This document shows, in pieces, positions 32,117-39,878 of a DNA stretch of 41,752 nt. Position 1 is the stretch's first letter. Each line of letters begins with the position of its first letter. Made by a program: the position numbers and the translations under genes. The stretch covers positions 1-41,752 of the forward strand of contig CAYHPY010000029.1 in assembly GCA_964358485.1 (NCBI GenBank), given 5' to 3'. Below the pieces are notes generated by a model. That model saw nothing but the letters and a program-made list of their open reading frames with translations. It was not told the origin of the DNA and did not search any database. The stretch is from CAYHPY01 sp964358485. Its GTDB lineage: Bacteria > Elusimicrobiota > Elusimicrobia > UBA1565 > UBA9628.

Positions 32117-32689
32117 ATGTATCTGTTTTTCGACACCGAAACGACGGGACTTCCAAAAAACTACAAGGCTTCGGTCTCCGACCTGAAAAACTGGCCGCGC
32201 GTCATTCAGCTGGCCTGGCTGCTCACCGATGACCGGGGTTCGGAGCTCAAGAGCGTCGAGTACATCATCAAGCCCGAGGGATTCACGATTCCGGAGGAGG
32301 CGGCCAAGATCCACGGGGTCACCCAGCAGCGGGCCGAGCGGGAGGGCGTGGCCTTAAAGCCCGTTCTGGATGAGCTCTCCGGGGACATTTCCAAGGCCGC
32401 CGCCTTGCTCGCGCACAATATGCAGTTCGATGAAAAGATCCTGGGCGCGGAGTTTTTGCGGATGGGGGCGCCCAATCACCTCGACACCAAGCCGCGAAAA
32501 TGCACGATGCAGGCCTCGACGAATTTTTGCGCGATCCCCGGTCCCTACGGAAACAAGTGGCCGAAACTGCAGGAACTTCACGCCAAGCTCTTCCAAGCCG
32601 GGTTCGAGGACGCCCACACCGCTCTGGCCGATGTTCGGGCCTGCTCGAAATGCTTTTTCGAGCTCAAGCGGATCGGGGTGATGTCCTGA
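32117..32689 (+). CDS. DEDDh-family 3'-5' exonuclease (DnaQ-like)
   Basis: 190 aa. Exo motif I FDTETTG (D6, E8), exo II HNMQFDEKIL (Asp at about 105), and exo III HTALADVRA with its His and Asp (about 171-176): a complete DEDDh active site. Similar to stand-alone DnaQ/polymerase III epsilon-type and RNase T-like nucleases; which substrate (DNA or RNA) is not clear. GAGGAGG Shine-Dalgarno with ATG 32117, 14 bases after the TldE-like gene, so it is probably in the same transcript. The stop lies 4 bases from the convergent hydrolase stop. Confidence 0.88.
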   Translation: MYLFFDTETTGLPKNYKASVSDLKNWPRVIQLAWLLTDDRGSELKSVEYIIKPEGFTIPEEAAKIHGVTQQRAEREGVALKPVLDELSGDISKAAALLAHNMQFDEKILGAEFLRMGAPNHLDTKPRKCTMQASTNFCAIPGPYGNKWPKLQELHAKLFQAGFEDAHTALADVRACSKCFFELKRIGVMS

Positions 32690-32693
32690 CGCC

Positions 32694-33725
32694 CTAGCCG
32701 AATCGCTTCTCGAGCAGAGGCCATATCTCCTCGGGCGCGCGCCGCCCGCAGACCAGGTCCAGGTGGCCGTAGTCGATGGAGAACCCCGCCTTTTTTGAAG
32801 CGGTGACGCGCGCCTTGGCGGGCGCGGAAACCTTGGCGTAGGTCCAGGCGGCGGTGTCCTCCGGGCATTGGGGGTCCAGGACGGCGTCGATGGCCAGCCA
32901 CGGGACGGCGAGGCGCGCGGCCAGTTCCGGCAGGCGCCGGCCCAACTCTGCGCAAAGAATGCCCTCGCCCTCGAAGGTGGTCCCCAATTCCAGGAGCTCG
33001 GCGCGGGTCAAATCCACGTTGGCCTGGGAGTGATACGCCAGGACCGACCCGGAATCCATGTTCTCCCGGTTGTAGTGCCACGGGTCGGAGAAAATTTTCA
33101 GGGCCGAAAGCGGCCCCCAGAGAACGTGCAGCCAGGAGGTGGGGTAGTAGGGAATTTTTTCCAGAATCCCGCGCCACTTGAGCAGGTCGGCGTAGCGGCT
33201 GGAGCCCGCCCCGTAGTGAAGGGCCGAGCCGAGCGTGGTCAGCGTGCGGATGTGCCGCGCCCCCGGCCCCGCGGTGTAGGCCAGGCCCAGGATGCCGCCC
33301 AGGCTGTGGCCCACGAAGTGAAAGGGCCCGCCGGTCTCTTGGGCCACGAAATCGCAGTGGGCGGGAACATCGCGGACCAGGTAGTCGGAAAAATTCCAGT
33401 TCAGCCGCGAGCCGGCGGGACGAGGGCCCTCGGGAGCCCGCCCCCGGAGATTTCCGGCGAAGACCCGCCAGCCGCGCCCGGCCAGCCAGCGGGCCAGGCT
33501 CCCTCCTTTCGGATGAAGGTCAAAGCTGGTGTAGCGCGAGCCCAGCCCGTGCTGGAGATACACCGTGCCGCGGTCGCCGCCGCGGTACTCGACGAGTCCC
33601 GGATTCCAGCCGTCCTTGGTGCGGACATGATGGATTTTGACCCCGCCCCGGGCGCGGCACGCGCGCCCGGCCAGCCAGGCGGCCAGGGCGTAGGCTCCGC
33701 CGGCGGCGGCTAGGGGGCCCAGCAT
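32694..33725 (-). CDS. Alpha/beta-hydrolase (lipase-like)
   Basis: 343 aa. The nucleophile elbow GHSLGG holds S141. QHGLGSRYTSFDLHPKGGSLARWLAGRGWRVFAGNLRGRA forms the oxyanion and first strands. The acid is probably in LAIDAVLDPQCPED. Catalytic His is in IDYGHLDLVCGRRAPEEIWP near the end. An N-terminal hydrophobic stretch (MLGPLAAAGGAYALAAWLAG) is a membrane anchor or uncleaved signal. I take ATG 33725; the longer frame from 33818 overlaps the 65-residue gene. An A/T-rich TATATA element lies in the upstream gene's end (around 33751-33756 region), which may serve as its promoter. Substrate unknown: lipids or polyhydroxyalkanoates are typical for this shape. Confidence 0.75.
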   Translation of the reverse strand: MLGPLAAAGGAYALAAWLAGRACRARGGVKIHHVRTKDGWNPGLVEYRGGDRGTVYLQHGLGSRYTSFDLHPKGGSLARWLAGRGWRVFAGNLRGRAPEGPRPAGSRLNWNFSDYLVRDVPAHCDFVAQETGGPFHFVGHSLGGILGLAYTAGPGARHIRTLTTLGSALHYGAGSSRYADLLKWRGILEKIPYYPTSWLHVLWGPLSALKIFSDPWHYNRENMDSGSVLAYHSQANVDLTRAELLELGTTFEGEGILCAELGRRLPELAARLAVPWLAIDAVLDPQCPEDTAAWTYAKVSAPAKARVTASKKAGFSIDYGHLDLVCGRRAPEEIWPLLEKRFG

Positions 33726-33750
33726 GATAGGTAGAACTCCGGGAGAGGGT

Positions 33751-33948
33751 TTATATACGAACCTTGCCGAGTAGGCGCCGCCGGTCCTGAATTCCACGGA
33801 CTTTGGCAAGAACTTCATCGAAGGACTCGCCCATCGGTCGGCGCTTGAGGTGTTGGTCCGCCCAATCTCCGACTATTCTGATTTTTTCTTCCAGTGTTGT
33901 CGCCTTTCCAAAATCCGGCGGAAATTCCGAATACGGTTTGGGATTCAT
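33751..33948 (-). CDS. Small 65-aa protein, translationally coupled
   Basis: 65 aa with natural-looking composition: ATTLEEKIRIVGDWADQHLKRRPMGESFDEVLAKVRGIQDRRR, helical and charged. I know no family for it. Evidence that it is real: ATG 33948 overlaps the stop of the large upstream gene (ATGA on the minus strand), and its codon use fits the window. It lies between the possible clan-CD peptidase gene and the hydrolase gene, both on the same strand, so the three probably form one operon. It could be an inhibitor or partner of the upstream protein, but that is speculation. Confidence 0.65.
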   Translation of the reverse strand: MNPKPYSEFPPDFGKATTLEEKIRIVGDWADQHLKRRPMGESFDEVLAKVRGIQDRRRLLGKVRI

Positions 33949-35819
33949 CGTCGTCTCGTTGAATTGCGTTTTTCAGCGGTTTCCAAAAGATCCAGCGCCT
34001 CGCCGAAAGGCGGGGTCCAGGGCCCCTGCATGCGGGCCGCCGAGCGGGGGCTGGCGGCCGACCACTGGTCCCAAATTGCGGTCCAATTTTCGCCGCGGGC
34101 CAGCCCCTCGACCACGGCCACGATGGCCTCCGAGGTGATGGGCCCGCGCCCCGTGCCGGTGTTGACGATGAAGTGGCAGGTGGGGCACTTGGCGCGCAGT
34201 TTGCGCAGGTCCAAGGCGCTGCGGCAGGAGCCGTCGATGAGCATCTTGCCCGGGGTCACGCCCTTGCCGAAGAGGTTCACGATCCGAAATTGCGCGTGGT
34301 TGCGCAGGATCACCCCTTGGACGGCGGGGTCGCGCAGATTTTTCTCCACATCCTTGAGAAAATCCTGGGCCACGCTTCCCCGCAGGAAGCCGTCCTTGTC
34401 CCCGGGATAGAGCTTGGCCGCCAAGGTGACCTTGAGGCCCCCGAAATCCTTGGACATGGACATCCCGTAAGGCGTGGCGTCGTAGCGGTAGCCGCGCGCG
34501 TGGAAGCGCGCGAAAAAGCCCGCGTAGCTCTCGGTGCTGGCGAAATGGAGGGCGAAGATCCAGCGGTCCTTGGGCCATTGCGCGTGCGGATCGGACGGGG
34601 TGAGCCCGGCTTCGTCCAAGAGGCCATCGGGGAGAAGCCCCTCCAGGCGGCGCACGGCCGGAACCAGCCGTCCTGGAAGCAGTTCCTCATTGACCGCCAG
34701 ATAAGCGGCCACCCGCCGCGCCGTTTTTTCCGAGGCGGCCCCGGCATGCGTCTCCAGACCTTGGACAAAGCGGTCCAGCGCCCCGGATTTCTTGCCTTGG
34801 GCCGAGAGCTGGGTCATCAATCCTTCCAACGCCGAGGCGTGTCCCCGGATTTCCTTGGGACGGTCCTCGGGGAAGAGCATCGGGGCCAGGGCTTCGGCCT
34901 CGGAGGGTTTGCGTTTGAGATAGGGGAGCAGGGCGTCGTAGGCGTGGGCCTTGAGGAGAAATTCCCCGGCGTGGACGAGCTTCGGATCGACTTCCTTGAC
35001 GAACTCGGTCACCGTCGAGCCCGTGCCCTCCAAAAGATGCGTCATCCGCTCGAAGTAAAGCCGCGCGTCCAAGGAGTGCGGGGCGCGGCTGCGCGAGAGC
35101 GCCACGAAGGCGGTGAGCGGGCTGGCCACTTGCGGCGCGAAGGCCAGTTTCTGGGCAGTGGAGAGATTGGCGATCCTGGTCAGCAGGCGGCGCAACTCGA
35201 CCTCCGCCTCGGGCCCGCCCTTGCCCTCGTGCACGGCCAAGGTCAAAAGCCGGAGGGCCTCGCCCGCGCCTTCGGCCAGGCCCGTTTCCGTGGTCTCGTC
35301 CTTGCCGGAGCGCGCTGCTAGGATTTTTAGCCCCCGCTTGGCGTTCTTGGCGCTCCAGAGATCCTTGGCCACGGCTTTCCAGTCCTCGGAAAATTCCGGT
35401 TCCACCCACGGCTGGCGCGGAATTTGCGGCGGCAGGGACACGGGGGGAAAAACGCTCTGCGGCGCGGCGGGCGCCGGGGCGTTCATGGAAAAATCCAGTT
35501 GCGGAATGGCCACGGGCCCCACGCGGGTGGTCCACGCTCCGGCTGGCGCGGCGGACGTTCGTGCCGCCTCGGCCCGCGCGGCCAGCCAAAGTTCCAATTC
35601 CTCCGCGCTCATGGGCGGCTGCTGGGGGCGTCCGCCCGAGTCCAGGCGCAGAACCTGCCCGCCTTCCAAGGCAAGTCCCAAAGGAGGAAGCCCCTCCGGC
35701 CCCAGGGCGTGCCGGTCGAGCACGGCTTGGACCGGAGCAAAGGCGGACTGGGGCACACCCGCGGCCAAAACCCAAGCGCCGAGCAGTTGAAGTGCCAGAA
35801 TCCCGAAAAGCGGCGGCAT
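33945..35819 (-). CDS. Large secreted protein with a possible clan-CD (caspase-like) C-terminal domain
   Basis: 624 aa. Signal peptide at about 1-22 (FGILALQLLGAWVLAAGVPQS). Residues 25-130 are a Pro/Ala-rich low-complexity region. Residues 130-400 are mostly helical repeats, then a domain from about 450 on. Within it, AVQGVILRNHAQFRI (H508) and KMLIDGSCRSALDLRKL (C532) are spaced and flanked like the His and Cys of caspase-fold proteins I recall from other bacteria, followed by CHFIVNTGTGRG. I therefore suspect a clan-CD-type peptidase, but it is not a confident family call. ATG 35819 lies 7 bases after TAAAAT. The 65-residue gene and the hydrolase gene follow. Confidence 0.6.
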   Translation of the reverse strand: MPPLFGILALQLLGAWVLAAGVPQSAFAPVQAVLDRHALGPEGLPPLGLALEGGQVLRLDSGGRPQQPPMSAEELELWLAARAEAARTSAAPAGAWTTRVGPVAIPQLDFSMNAPAPAAPQSVFPPVSLPPQIPRQPWVEPEFSEDWKAVAKDLWSAKNAKRGLKILAARSGKDETTETGLAEGAGEALRLLTLAVHEGKGGPEAEVELRRLLTRIANLSTAQKLAFAPQVASPLTAFVALSRSRAPHSLDARLYFERMTHLLEGTGSTVTEFVKEVDPKLVHAGEFLLKAHAYDALLPYLKRKPSEAEALAPMLFPEDRPKEIRGHASALEGLMTQLSAQGKKSGALDRFVQGLETHAGAASEKTARRVAAYLAVNEELLPGRLVPAVRRLEGLLPDGLLDEAGLTPSDPHAQWPKDRWIFALHFASTESYAGFFARFHARGYRYDATPYGMSMSKDFGGLKVTLAAKLYPGDKDGFLRGSVAQDFLKDVEKNLRDPAVQGVILRNHAQFRIVNLFGKGVTPGKMLIDGSCRSALDLRKLRAKCPTCHFIVNTGTGRGPITSEAIVAVVEGLARGENWTAIWDQWSAASPRSAARMQGPWTPPFGEALDLLETAEKRNSTRRR

Positions 35820-35826
35820 CTCCTAT

Positions 35827-35832
35827 ATTTTA
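35827..35832 (-). promoter_or_regulatory. -10 box of the possible clan-CD peptidase gene (leaderless)
   Basis: TAAAAT on the minus strand (35832-35827), 7 bases before ATG 35819. The AGGAG in the gap is too near the start codon to be a good Shine-Dalgarno. Confidence 0.45.
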
Positions 35833-36018
35833 CCGGGTCCCGGCGGCCGGCGCATGAGGCCAAAGGCCCTACGGCCCTGGGTCCATTGTCCCTCGGAAAA
35901 TGTCTTATTTTTTCAGTCATTTTCCCCGCCTCGAAAGCGATTGTCCGATGTTTCGGTCAATTTGTCGGTCTGGACCGAAAAAAGGTCGGTGGCGGGAGCG
36001 GGCGGCCTAGACGGATTT

Positions 36019-36062
36019 GTGGGAATATCCCACTTGACAAAAATCCCACAAGGGGTTACACT
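36019..36062 (+). promoter_or_regulatory. Promoter with palindromic operator of the toxin-antitoxin module
   Basis: TTGACA (36034-36039), 17 bases, TACACT (36057-36062), then 6 bases to GTG 36069: the strongest promoter in the window. Just upstream is a perfect palindrome with arms GTGGGA/TCCCAC (36019-36033, 3-base centre). A further TCCCAC half-site lies in the spacer (36044-36049). Repeated half-sites around -35 are the usual sign of autorepression by the antitoxin. Confidence 0.75.
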
Positions 36063-36068
36063 GATAGC

Positions 36069-36377
36069 GTGAGCGATGAAATCAAGGCCGGGGATTTGGT
36101 TCGGGAAGGGCCCCTGGAGTACGGGGGCGAGGTCAAGATCGACGCGAAAAACCGCGTCGTCCTGAAAGGGCCGGTGGCCCGGCATTATCAAATCTACCGC
36201 AATGAGTCCGGCCAAATCATCCTGGATCCCCAAATTATGATTCCCGCCTCCGAGGCGTGGCTTTTCAAGAACAAGAAGGCCCTTTCTTCCGTCCGCCGCG
36301 GCCTGGAGGAGTCGGCCCAGGGAAAGGCCCGGAAGTGGCGCAAGTTCGCCGACCACGCCGACGACAAACTGGAATAG
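36069..36377 (+). CDS. AbrB/MazE-like antitoxin
   Basis: 102 aa. The N-terminal region carries GGEVKIDAKNRVVLKG (about 19-34), like the swapped-hairpin AbrB/MazE/SpoVT DNA-binding domain. It is followed by IPASEAWLFKNKKALSSVRRGLEESAQGKA, a C-terminal helix segment typical of antitoxins paired with small RelE/ParE-like toxins. Start is GTG 36069 after the operator-bearing promoter, probably on a leaderless mRNA. It should bind the palindrome and neutralise the protein of the next gene, which begins 9 bases after its stop. Confidence 0.85.
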   Translation: MSDEIKAGDLVREGPLEYGGEVKIDAKNRVVLKGPVARHYQIYRNESGQIILDPQIMIPASEAWLFKNKKALSSVRRGLEESAQGKARKWRKFADHADDKLE

Positions 36378-36386
36378 CGGGCCTTC

Positions 36387-36677
36387 GTGGAACTTCTTTT
36401 TACCCCGCAGGCCCGGGCCCAGTTGGAGGAGCTTGAGAAAAACCCCTCCTCCTCCCGCGTTTGGAAGGCCGTCCGGAAAACCCTGGGATTGATGGAGCGG
36501 GACCTGCGCCATCCCGGCCTGAACATCCACAAATACCGCGCTTTGCGCGGTCCCGGGGGAGAGGAAGTCTTCGAGGCCTACGCCCAAAATAAAACCCCGG
36601 GCGCCTTCCGGGTTTTCTGGCACTACGGCCCGGGGCGGGGCCGCCTGACCGTCGTGGCCGTCACGCCGCATCCCTAA
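36387..36677 (+). CDS. RelE/ParE-like toxin
   Basis: 96 aa with the RelE/ParE-type layout: FTPQARAQLEELEKNPSSSRVWKAVRKTLGLMERD (paired helices), then NIHKYRALRGPGGEEVFEAYAQNK, FRVFWHYGPGRGRLTVVAVTPHP (the final beta strands). Members are mRNA-cutting or gyrase-inhibiting; which one this is cannot be read here. GTG 36387 starts 9 bases after the antitoxin stop, consistent with lower toxin than antitoxin output. Confidence 0.85.
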   Translation: MELLFTPQARAQLEELEKNPSSSRVWKAVRKTLGLMERDLRHPGLNIHKYRALRGPGGEEVFEAYAQNKTPGAFRVFWHYGPGRGRLTVVAVTPHP

Positions 36678-36723
36678 GCAGGTTGGACTTCAGTGTTCTG
36701 GTCGGGCCCGGGGTCGCCCCCCC

Positions 36724-36752
36724 TTGACGATACCGGCCCGAGGGCTTACACT
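36724..36752 (+). promoter_or_regulatory. Promoter of the HEXXH peptidase gene
   Basis: TTGACG (36724-36729), 17 bases, TACACT (36747-36752). ATG 36772 lies 19 bases after the -10 box, so a leader of about 12 bases remains. The longest open frame starts inside the -35 box and is therefore wrong. Confidence 0.75.
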
Positions 36753-36771
36753 CCTAAGACCGGCCTCCCTC

Positions 36772-38532
36772 ATGAAATTCTCCCGGCCCGCGCTTTTGTC
36801 TTTTCTGGCCCTCGGGGCCTTTCCCGGCTTGGCGGTTTTACACGCCTTCGCCCAGCAGGCTCCCGGCGGCCTGACTACGGCGGAGGCGCAAACGGTCCGT
36901 CGGTGCCGGGGCAATCTCATCCTCGGCGCGCTTGACTCATCTACGGCTCTGGAGTGCGGGCAATATCTGCGGGCCGACGGGGCCCGGGTCCTTCGGGTTC
37001 TGAGCGCGGAGGACTCGGTCTCCGCCGCGGAGCTCTTGGGCAAAACCGCCGCTTTGGCGGACTTGAGCGCCATAGCTGCCGACGGCGGGGTGGGACCCCA
37101 CGAGTTGCGCAATTCCCTCCGCCTGGTCCTGCCATGCGACTCCTCGGCTTTGTGCGGGCTGGGCCTGGGGCCGGAGCCGGAGAAAATTCTGCTTTGGTCG
37201 GAGCGGGAGACCGCCGCGGGCCGCGGCCCGGGTTTGCAGCGGCGCGGGGTCCTGGTCCGGGCGCTTCTGGCCTGGGAGTCCCTGGAGCCGGAGTTTCGCG
37301 CGGGGCGCAAGGAGGCGGATTGGGGAAAGCTGGACCTCCTGGCGCGGACCCGGGACTACCGCGGCTGGCTCAGAGCCCGCTGCCAAGAGCCCGCTCCCGC
37401 CAAGGAGCGCGCGCGGCGCCTGCTCCAAGCGATCGAAGAAGAACTGCCGGGCGAGGCCGCGGGGCCGATGAAGGACTGCGGCCGGCGCCTGCTGGCCGCG
37501 GCCGAAGGGCGGGCGGCGCCCGAAAAAGGCGCGGACCGGGGAATTTCCCAAGCCTCCGACCGCATGGCCGGGGTGACCGCGGCCGGCGGAGACAAGTTCC
37601 AGGCCCTGGGCAAGGGATTTGACGGTTCGAAAGCGGGGACGGCGGTGGCGCTGCCCGGCGGCGGCCAAGGCGGCGCCTTGAGCGCCCCGCCCTTCGGGGA
37701 ATTGACGCCGGAGCGGGTCCAGCCGATCGCCGAGGCGCTCAAGAAGCCGTTGGCCGAGGAACTGCGGGACACCATCGTCGGGCGCAAACTCCTGGAGTTC
37801 TACGAGGGCCCCCCGATCAAGGACGGCAAGGGCCAGGTCCTCAACGAGATGAACCTGGCCTACCAGCGCTTCGACGATCCCAAGTTCATGGCTTTGTGGG
37901 ACGGAGACAAGATCAATTTCAGCCTGGGTTACCTTGAAGGCTGGCTGAAGAAGTCGAACCTCACCCCCGAGCGCCTGCTGGCCGACAAGGACTCCCTGGC
38001 CGCGCTGGCCCAAAACCTGGCGCCGGTGCTCGTTCATGAAGGAACCCACCAGACCCAGGACGCTTTTTTCACCCGGAATTCCATTCCCAAGGAGTTGCTC
38101 AACGTGGAGGAGGAGGTCGGCGCCGCCGTGAGCGGGGCGTTGTTCGTGGAGGAGAAGTTGATGAAGCGGGGGGAAGGGTATGTCGGGGCGTTGAGCGAGT
38201 TGGACAACCGGCTTTATGGCGTGTACAGGAAGAAAGGAGTGGAGGGCATTCGCCATGACCGCAACCGCACTTATCTGAACCTCGAATTAGGCAGCAAGTT
38301 TCCTTTGGATCGAACCGTCGGCATGGCGTTCGGCAACGAATGGATGCAAAAGGATTTTGAATACGCCCTTTCGAAAAAAAAGGGTTCGATTCTGCAAAAA
38401 AAATTGTCCAAGGAGGCAGCCCAAAAAATAGACAAGTACGGGCGCCTTATGGGAAAGTACGAGCAGGAGGAAGATTGGTACATGGAAGTCCAGGATCAGC
38501 TTGATGCCAGGGCGGCGGGAGAGAATCGATGA
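36772..38532 (+). CDS. Secreted HEXXH metallopeptidase-like protein
   Basis: 586 aa. Signal peptide at about 1-24 (LLSFLALGAFPGLAVLHAFAQ). Residues 25-300 are helical and of no known family. The C-terminal half has the zincin motif VHEGTHQTQD (H422, E423, H426), with LNVEEEVGAAVSGALF shortly after, where Glu residues could give the third ligand as in gluzincins. The end of the protein (GRLMGKYEQEEDWYMEVQDQLDA) is matched by a leftover gene fragment at 39132-39224. GC content drops after about 38230. The stop overlaps the next gene (ATGA). A 2-gene operon with the small secreted protein is clear, so that protein may be a partner or inhibitor. Confidence 0.7.
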   Translation: MKFSRPALLSFLALGAFPGLAVLHAFAQQAPGGLTTAEAQTVRRCRGNLILGALDSSTALECGQYLRADGARVLRVLSAEDSVSAAELLGKTAALADLSAIAADGGVGPHELRNSLRLVLPCDSSALCGLGLGPEPEKILLWSERETAAGRGPGLQRRGVLVRALLAWESLEPEFRAGRKEADWGKLDLLARTRDYRGWLRARCQEPAPAKERARRLLQAIEEELPGEAAGPMKDCGRRLLAAAEGRAAPEKGADRGISQASDRMAGVTAAGGDKFQALGKGFDGSKAGTAVALPGGGQGGALSAPPFGELTPERVQPIAEALKKPLAEELRDTIVGRKLLEFYEGPPIKDGKGQVLNEMNLAYQRFDDPKFMALWDGDKINFSLGYLEGWLKKSNLTPERLLADKDSLAALAQNLAPVLVHEGTHQTQDAFFTRNSIPKELLNVEEEVGAAVSGALFVEEKLMKRGEGYVGALSELDNRLYGVYRKKGVEGIRHDRNRTYLNLELGSKFPLDRTVGMAFGNEWMQKDFEYALSKKKGSILQKKLSKEAAQKIDKYGRLMGKYEQEEDWYMEVQDQLDARAAGENR

Positions 38533-39128
38533 ATTTTCGGCCGCTAAAGGGCTTTTTCTTTGCGTTGCTTTTTGCCCAAATCGCCCAGGCCTCCGAAAAT
38601 GCGGCGGGCGATACCCCCGGGGGTCTCCAGGCCTGCGGTATGAAACCCTATTTCGAATGCGAGGCTCCGAAAGGTTGGTCCGTACTCCGCAATCCCGAAT
38701 TTTCCAGCAAAAGATCCAAGTTGTACGGCCTGCAACTCCTCGGGCCGAAAGGACCCACAGGTTCCCACGTTCGCATCGAAGTGGATTACTTTTCTCCGGG
38801 CAATAAAGTCCACAAGACGCCCGAAAAATACATCCGCGTCGTGGCGCGGCTTGATGGCGGAATCGGACTCCCCGGCGAAAAGAGCACGCAGCCCGAGGCG
38901 GTCACTTTTAGGGGCCTCCCGGCGACGCGGTTTACGGTTAAAACCTTCGACTTTGTGAAGGTTTCTTCGACTTCCGATAAAAAAATCGGAATTCAAGAGG
39001 AACATCTTGTCATCCCTGCCGGCAAGGGCTTCTATGTTCTTGAGTATACCGCGCCCATGGGAGTGATTAACGAGTTTCGGCCGGTTTTTGAGCGGTTCAA
39101 GGATTCCTTTTTCATGCTGGCGAAATAA
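38529..39128 (+). CDS. Small secreted protein, copy 1 of a tandem pair
   Basis: 199 aa with a signal peptide (FFFALLFAQIAQAS). The mature part has MKPYFECEAPKGWSV, KLYGLQLLGPKGPTGSHVRIEVDYFSPGNKVHKT, PATRFTVKTFDFVKVSST and EEHLVIPAGKGFYVLEYTAP, which read as a beta-sandwich. The same landmarks recur in the next gene, so the two are paralogs. I do not recognise a family. ATG 38529 overlaps the peptidase stop. The fold recalls small periplasmic or lipid-binding domains, but no function is supported. Confidence 0.75.
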   Translation: MNFRPLKGFFFALLFAQIAQASENAAGDTPGGLQACGMKPYFECEAPKGWSVLRNPEFSSKRSKLYGLQLLGPKGPTGSHVRIEVDYFSPGNKVHKTPEKYIRVVARLDGGIGLPGEKSTQPEAVTFRGLPATRFTVKTFDFVKVSSTSDKKIGIQEEHLVIPAGKGFYVLEYTAPMGVINEFRPVFERFKDSFFMLAK

Positions 39129-39131
39129 ACC

Positions 39132-39224
39132 TCGCGTCTTTTGAAAAAATACGATGACGACGAAGCTTGGTTTACCTCCGTTCAAGCTCAACTAGAAGAA
39201 ATGCCGAGCGGGGCAAGGCCTTGA
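39132..39224 (+). pseudogene. 3' fragment of a duplicated HEXXH peptidase gene
   Basis: In the frame that ends at TGA 39222-39224 it reads SRLLKKYDDDEAWFTSVQAQ and so on. This matches the last part of the 36772 protein (GRLMGKYEQEEDWYMEVQDQ). The match begins 4 bases after the stop of copy 1 and keeps the stop/start overlap with the following paralog (TTGA). It is a leftover of a tandem duplication in which the peptidase copy lost all but its 3' end. Confidence 0.8.
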
Positions 39225-39799
39225 GCCTGCGCGTCTTGTCGTTGGTTTTTGGATTGGCGCTTGCCGCCTCTCCCGCGCTAGGCGAGGGGGCTCAACGCGG
39301 CTGCTCGCAGGCGCCGCACTTTGATTGCCTCATTCCCGACGGATGGAGTTCTCATTCCCAGCCCGATTATTCCACGAAGCACTCCAAGGTTTTTGGCGTG
39401 CAACTGGTCGGCCCCCGGACGCCAAGCGGGGCGGTGGTCAGCCTTGAGGCCAGCTATTATTCCCCTGGAAATGCGGTCCACAAGACGGCGGAACGGTTCA
39501 TAAAAAGATTGGCCCGTCTTGATGGGCGTGCCGTGGGCCTCCCGGGCGAAAAAGCCGGTCCGGTCGAGAGCGTTAAGTTTCAGGGGCTAGCGGCTTCGCG
39601 TTTTACGCGCACCACCTTTGATTTTATCCGGGTCACCAAGACCTCCGATAAAAAAGTGACCGTCCAGGAAGAGTATCTGGTCATTCCCGCCGCCACCGGT
39701 TACTACGTGCTTGAATACCGCGCGCCGCCGAATCAATTCCGGGAAAACCGCGAGGTCTTTGAGGGCTTTAAAAAAACCTTCACCATGCTGGTGAAGTAG
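39221..39799 (+). CDS. Small secreted protein, copy 2 of the tandem pair
   Basis: 192 aa from TTG 39221, which overlaps the fragment's stop. Signal peptide VLSLVFGLALAASPALG. Paralogous to copy 1: HFDCLIPDGWSS, KVFGVQLVGPRTPSGAVVSLEASYYSPGNAVHKT, LPGEK, FDFIRVTKTSDKKVTVQEEYLVIPAATGYYVLEYRAP. The N-terminal part before the signal (39167-39220) is the other frame of the fragment and I leave it out. GC content and codon use return to the window average. Role unknown; the coupling to the vanished peptidase copy suggests it works with that peptidase type. Confidence 0.75.
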   Translation: MSLRVLSLVFGLALAASPALGEGAQRGCSQAPHFDCLIPDGWSSHSQPDYSTKHSKVFGVQLVGPRTPSGAVVSLEASYYSPGNAVHKTAERFIKRLARLDGRAVGLPGEKAGPVESVKFQGLAASRFTRTTFDFIRVTKTSDKKVTVQEEYLVIPAATGYYVLEYRAPPNQFRENREVFEGFKKTFTMLVK

Positions 39800-39878
39800 T
39801 CCTCGCCTGCGCCAATTGGTCAGGGCCCCGGGAATTGAGCCGGTGTATTAAGCCGCATGAGCGTGCCGCGCCGCGGCG

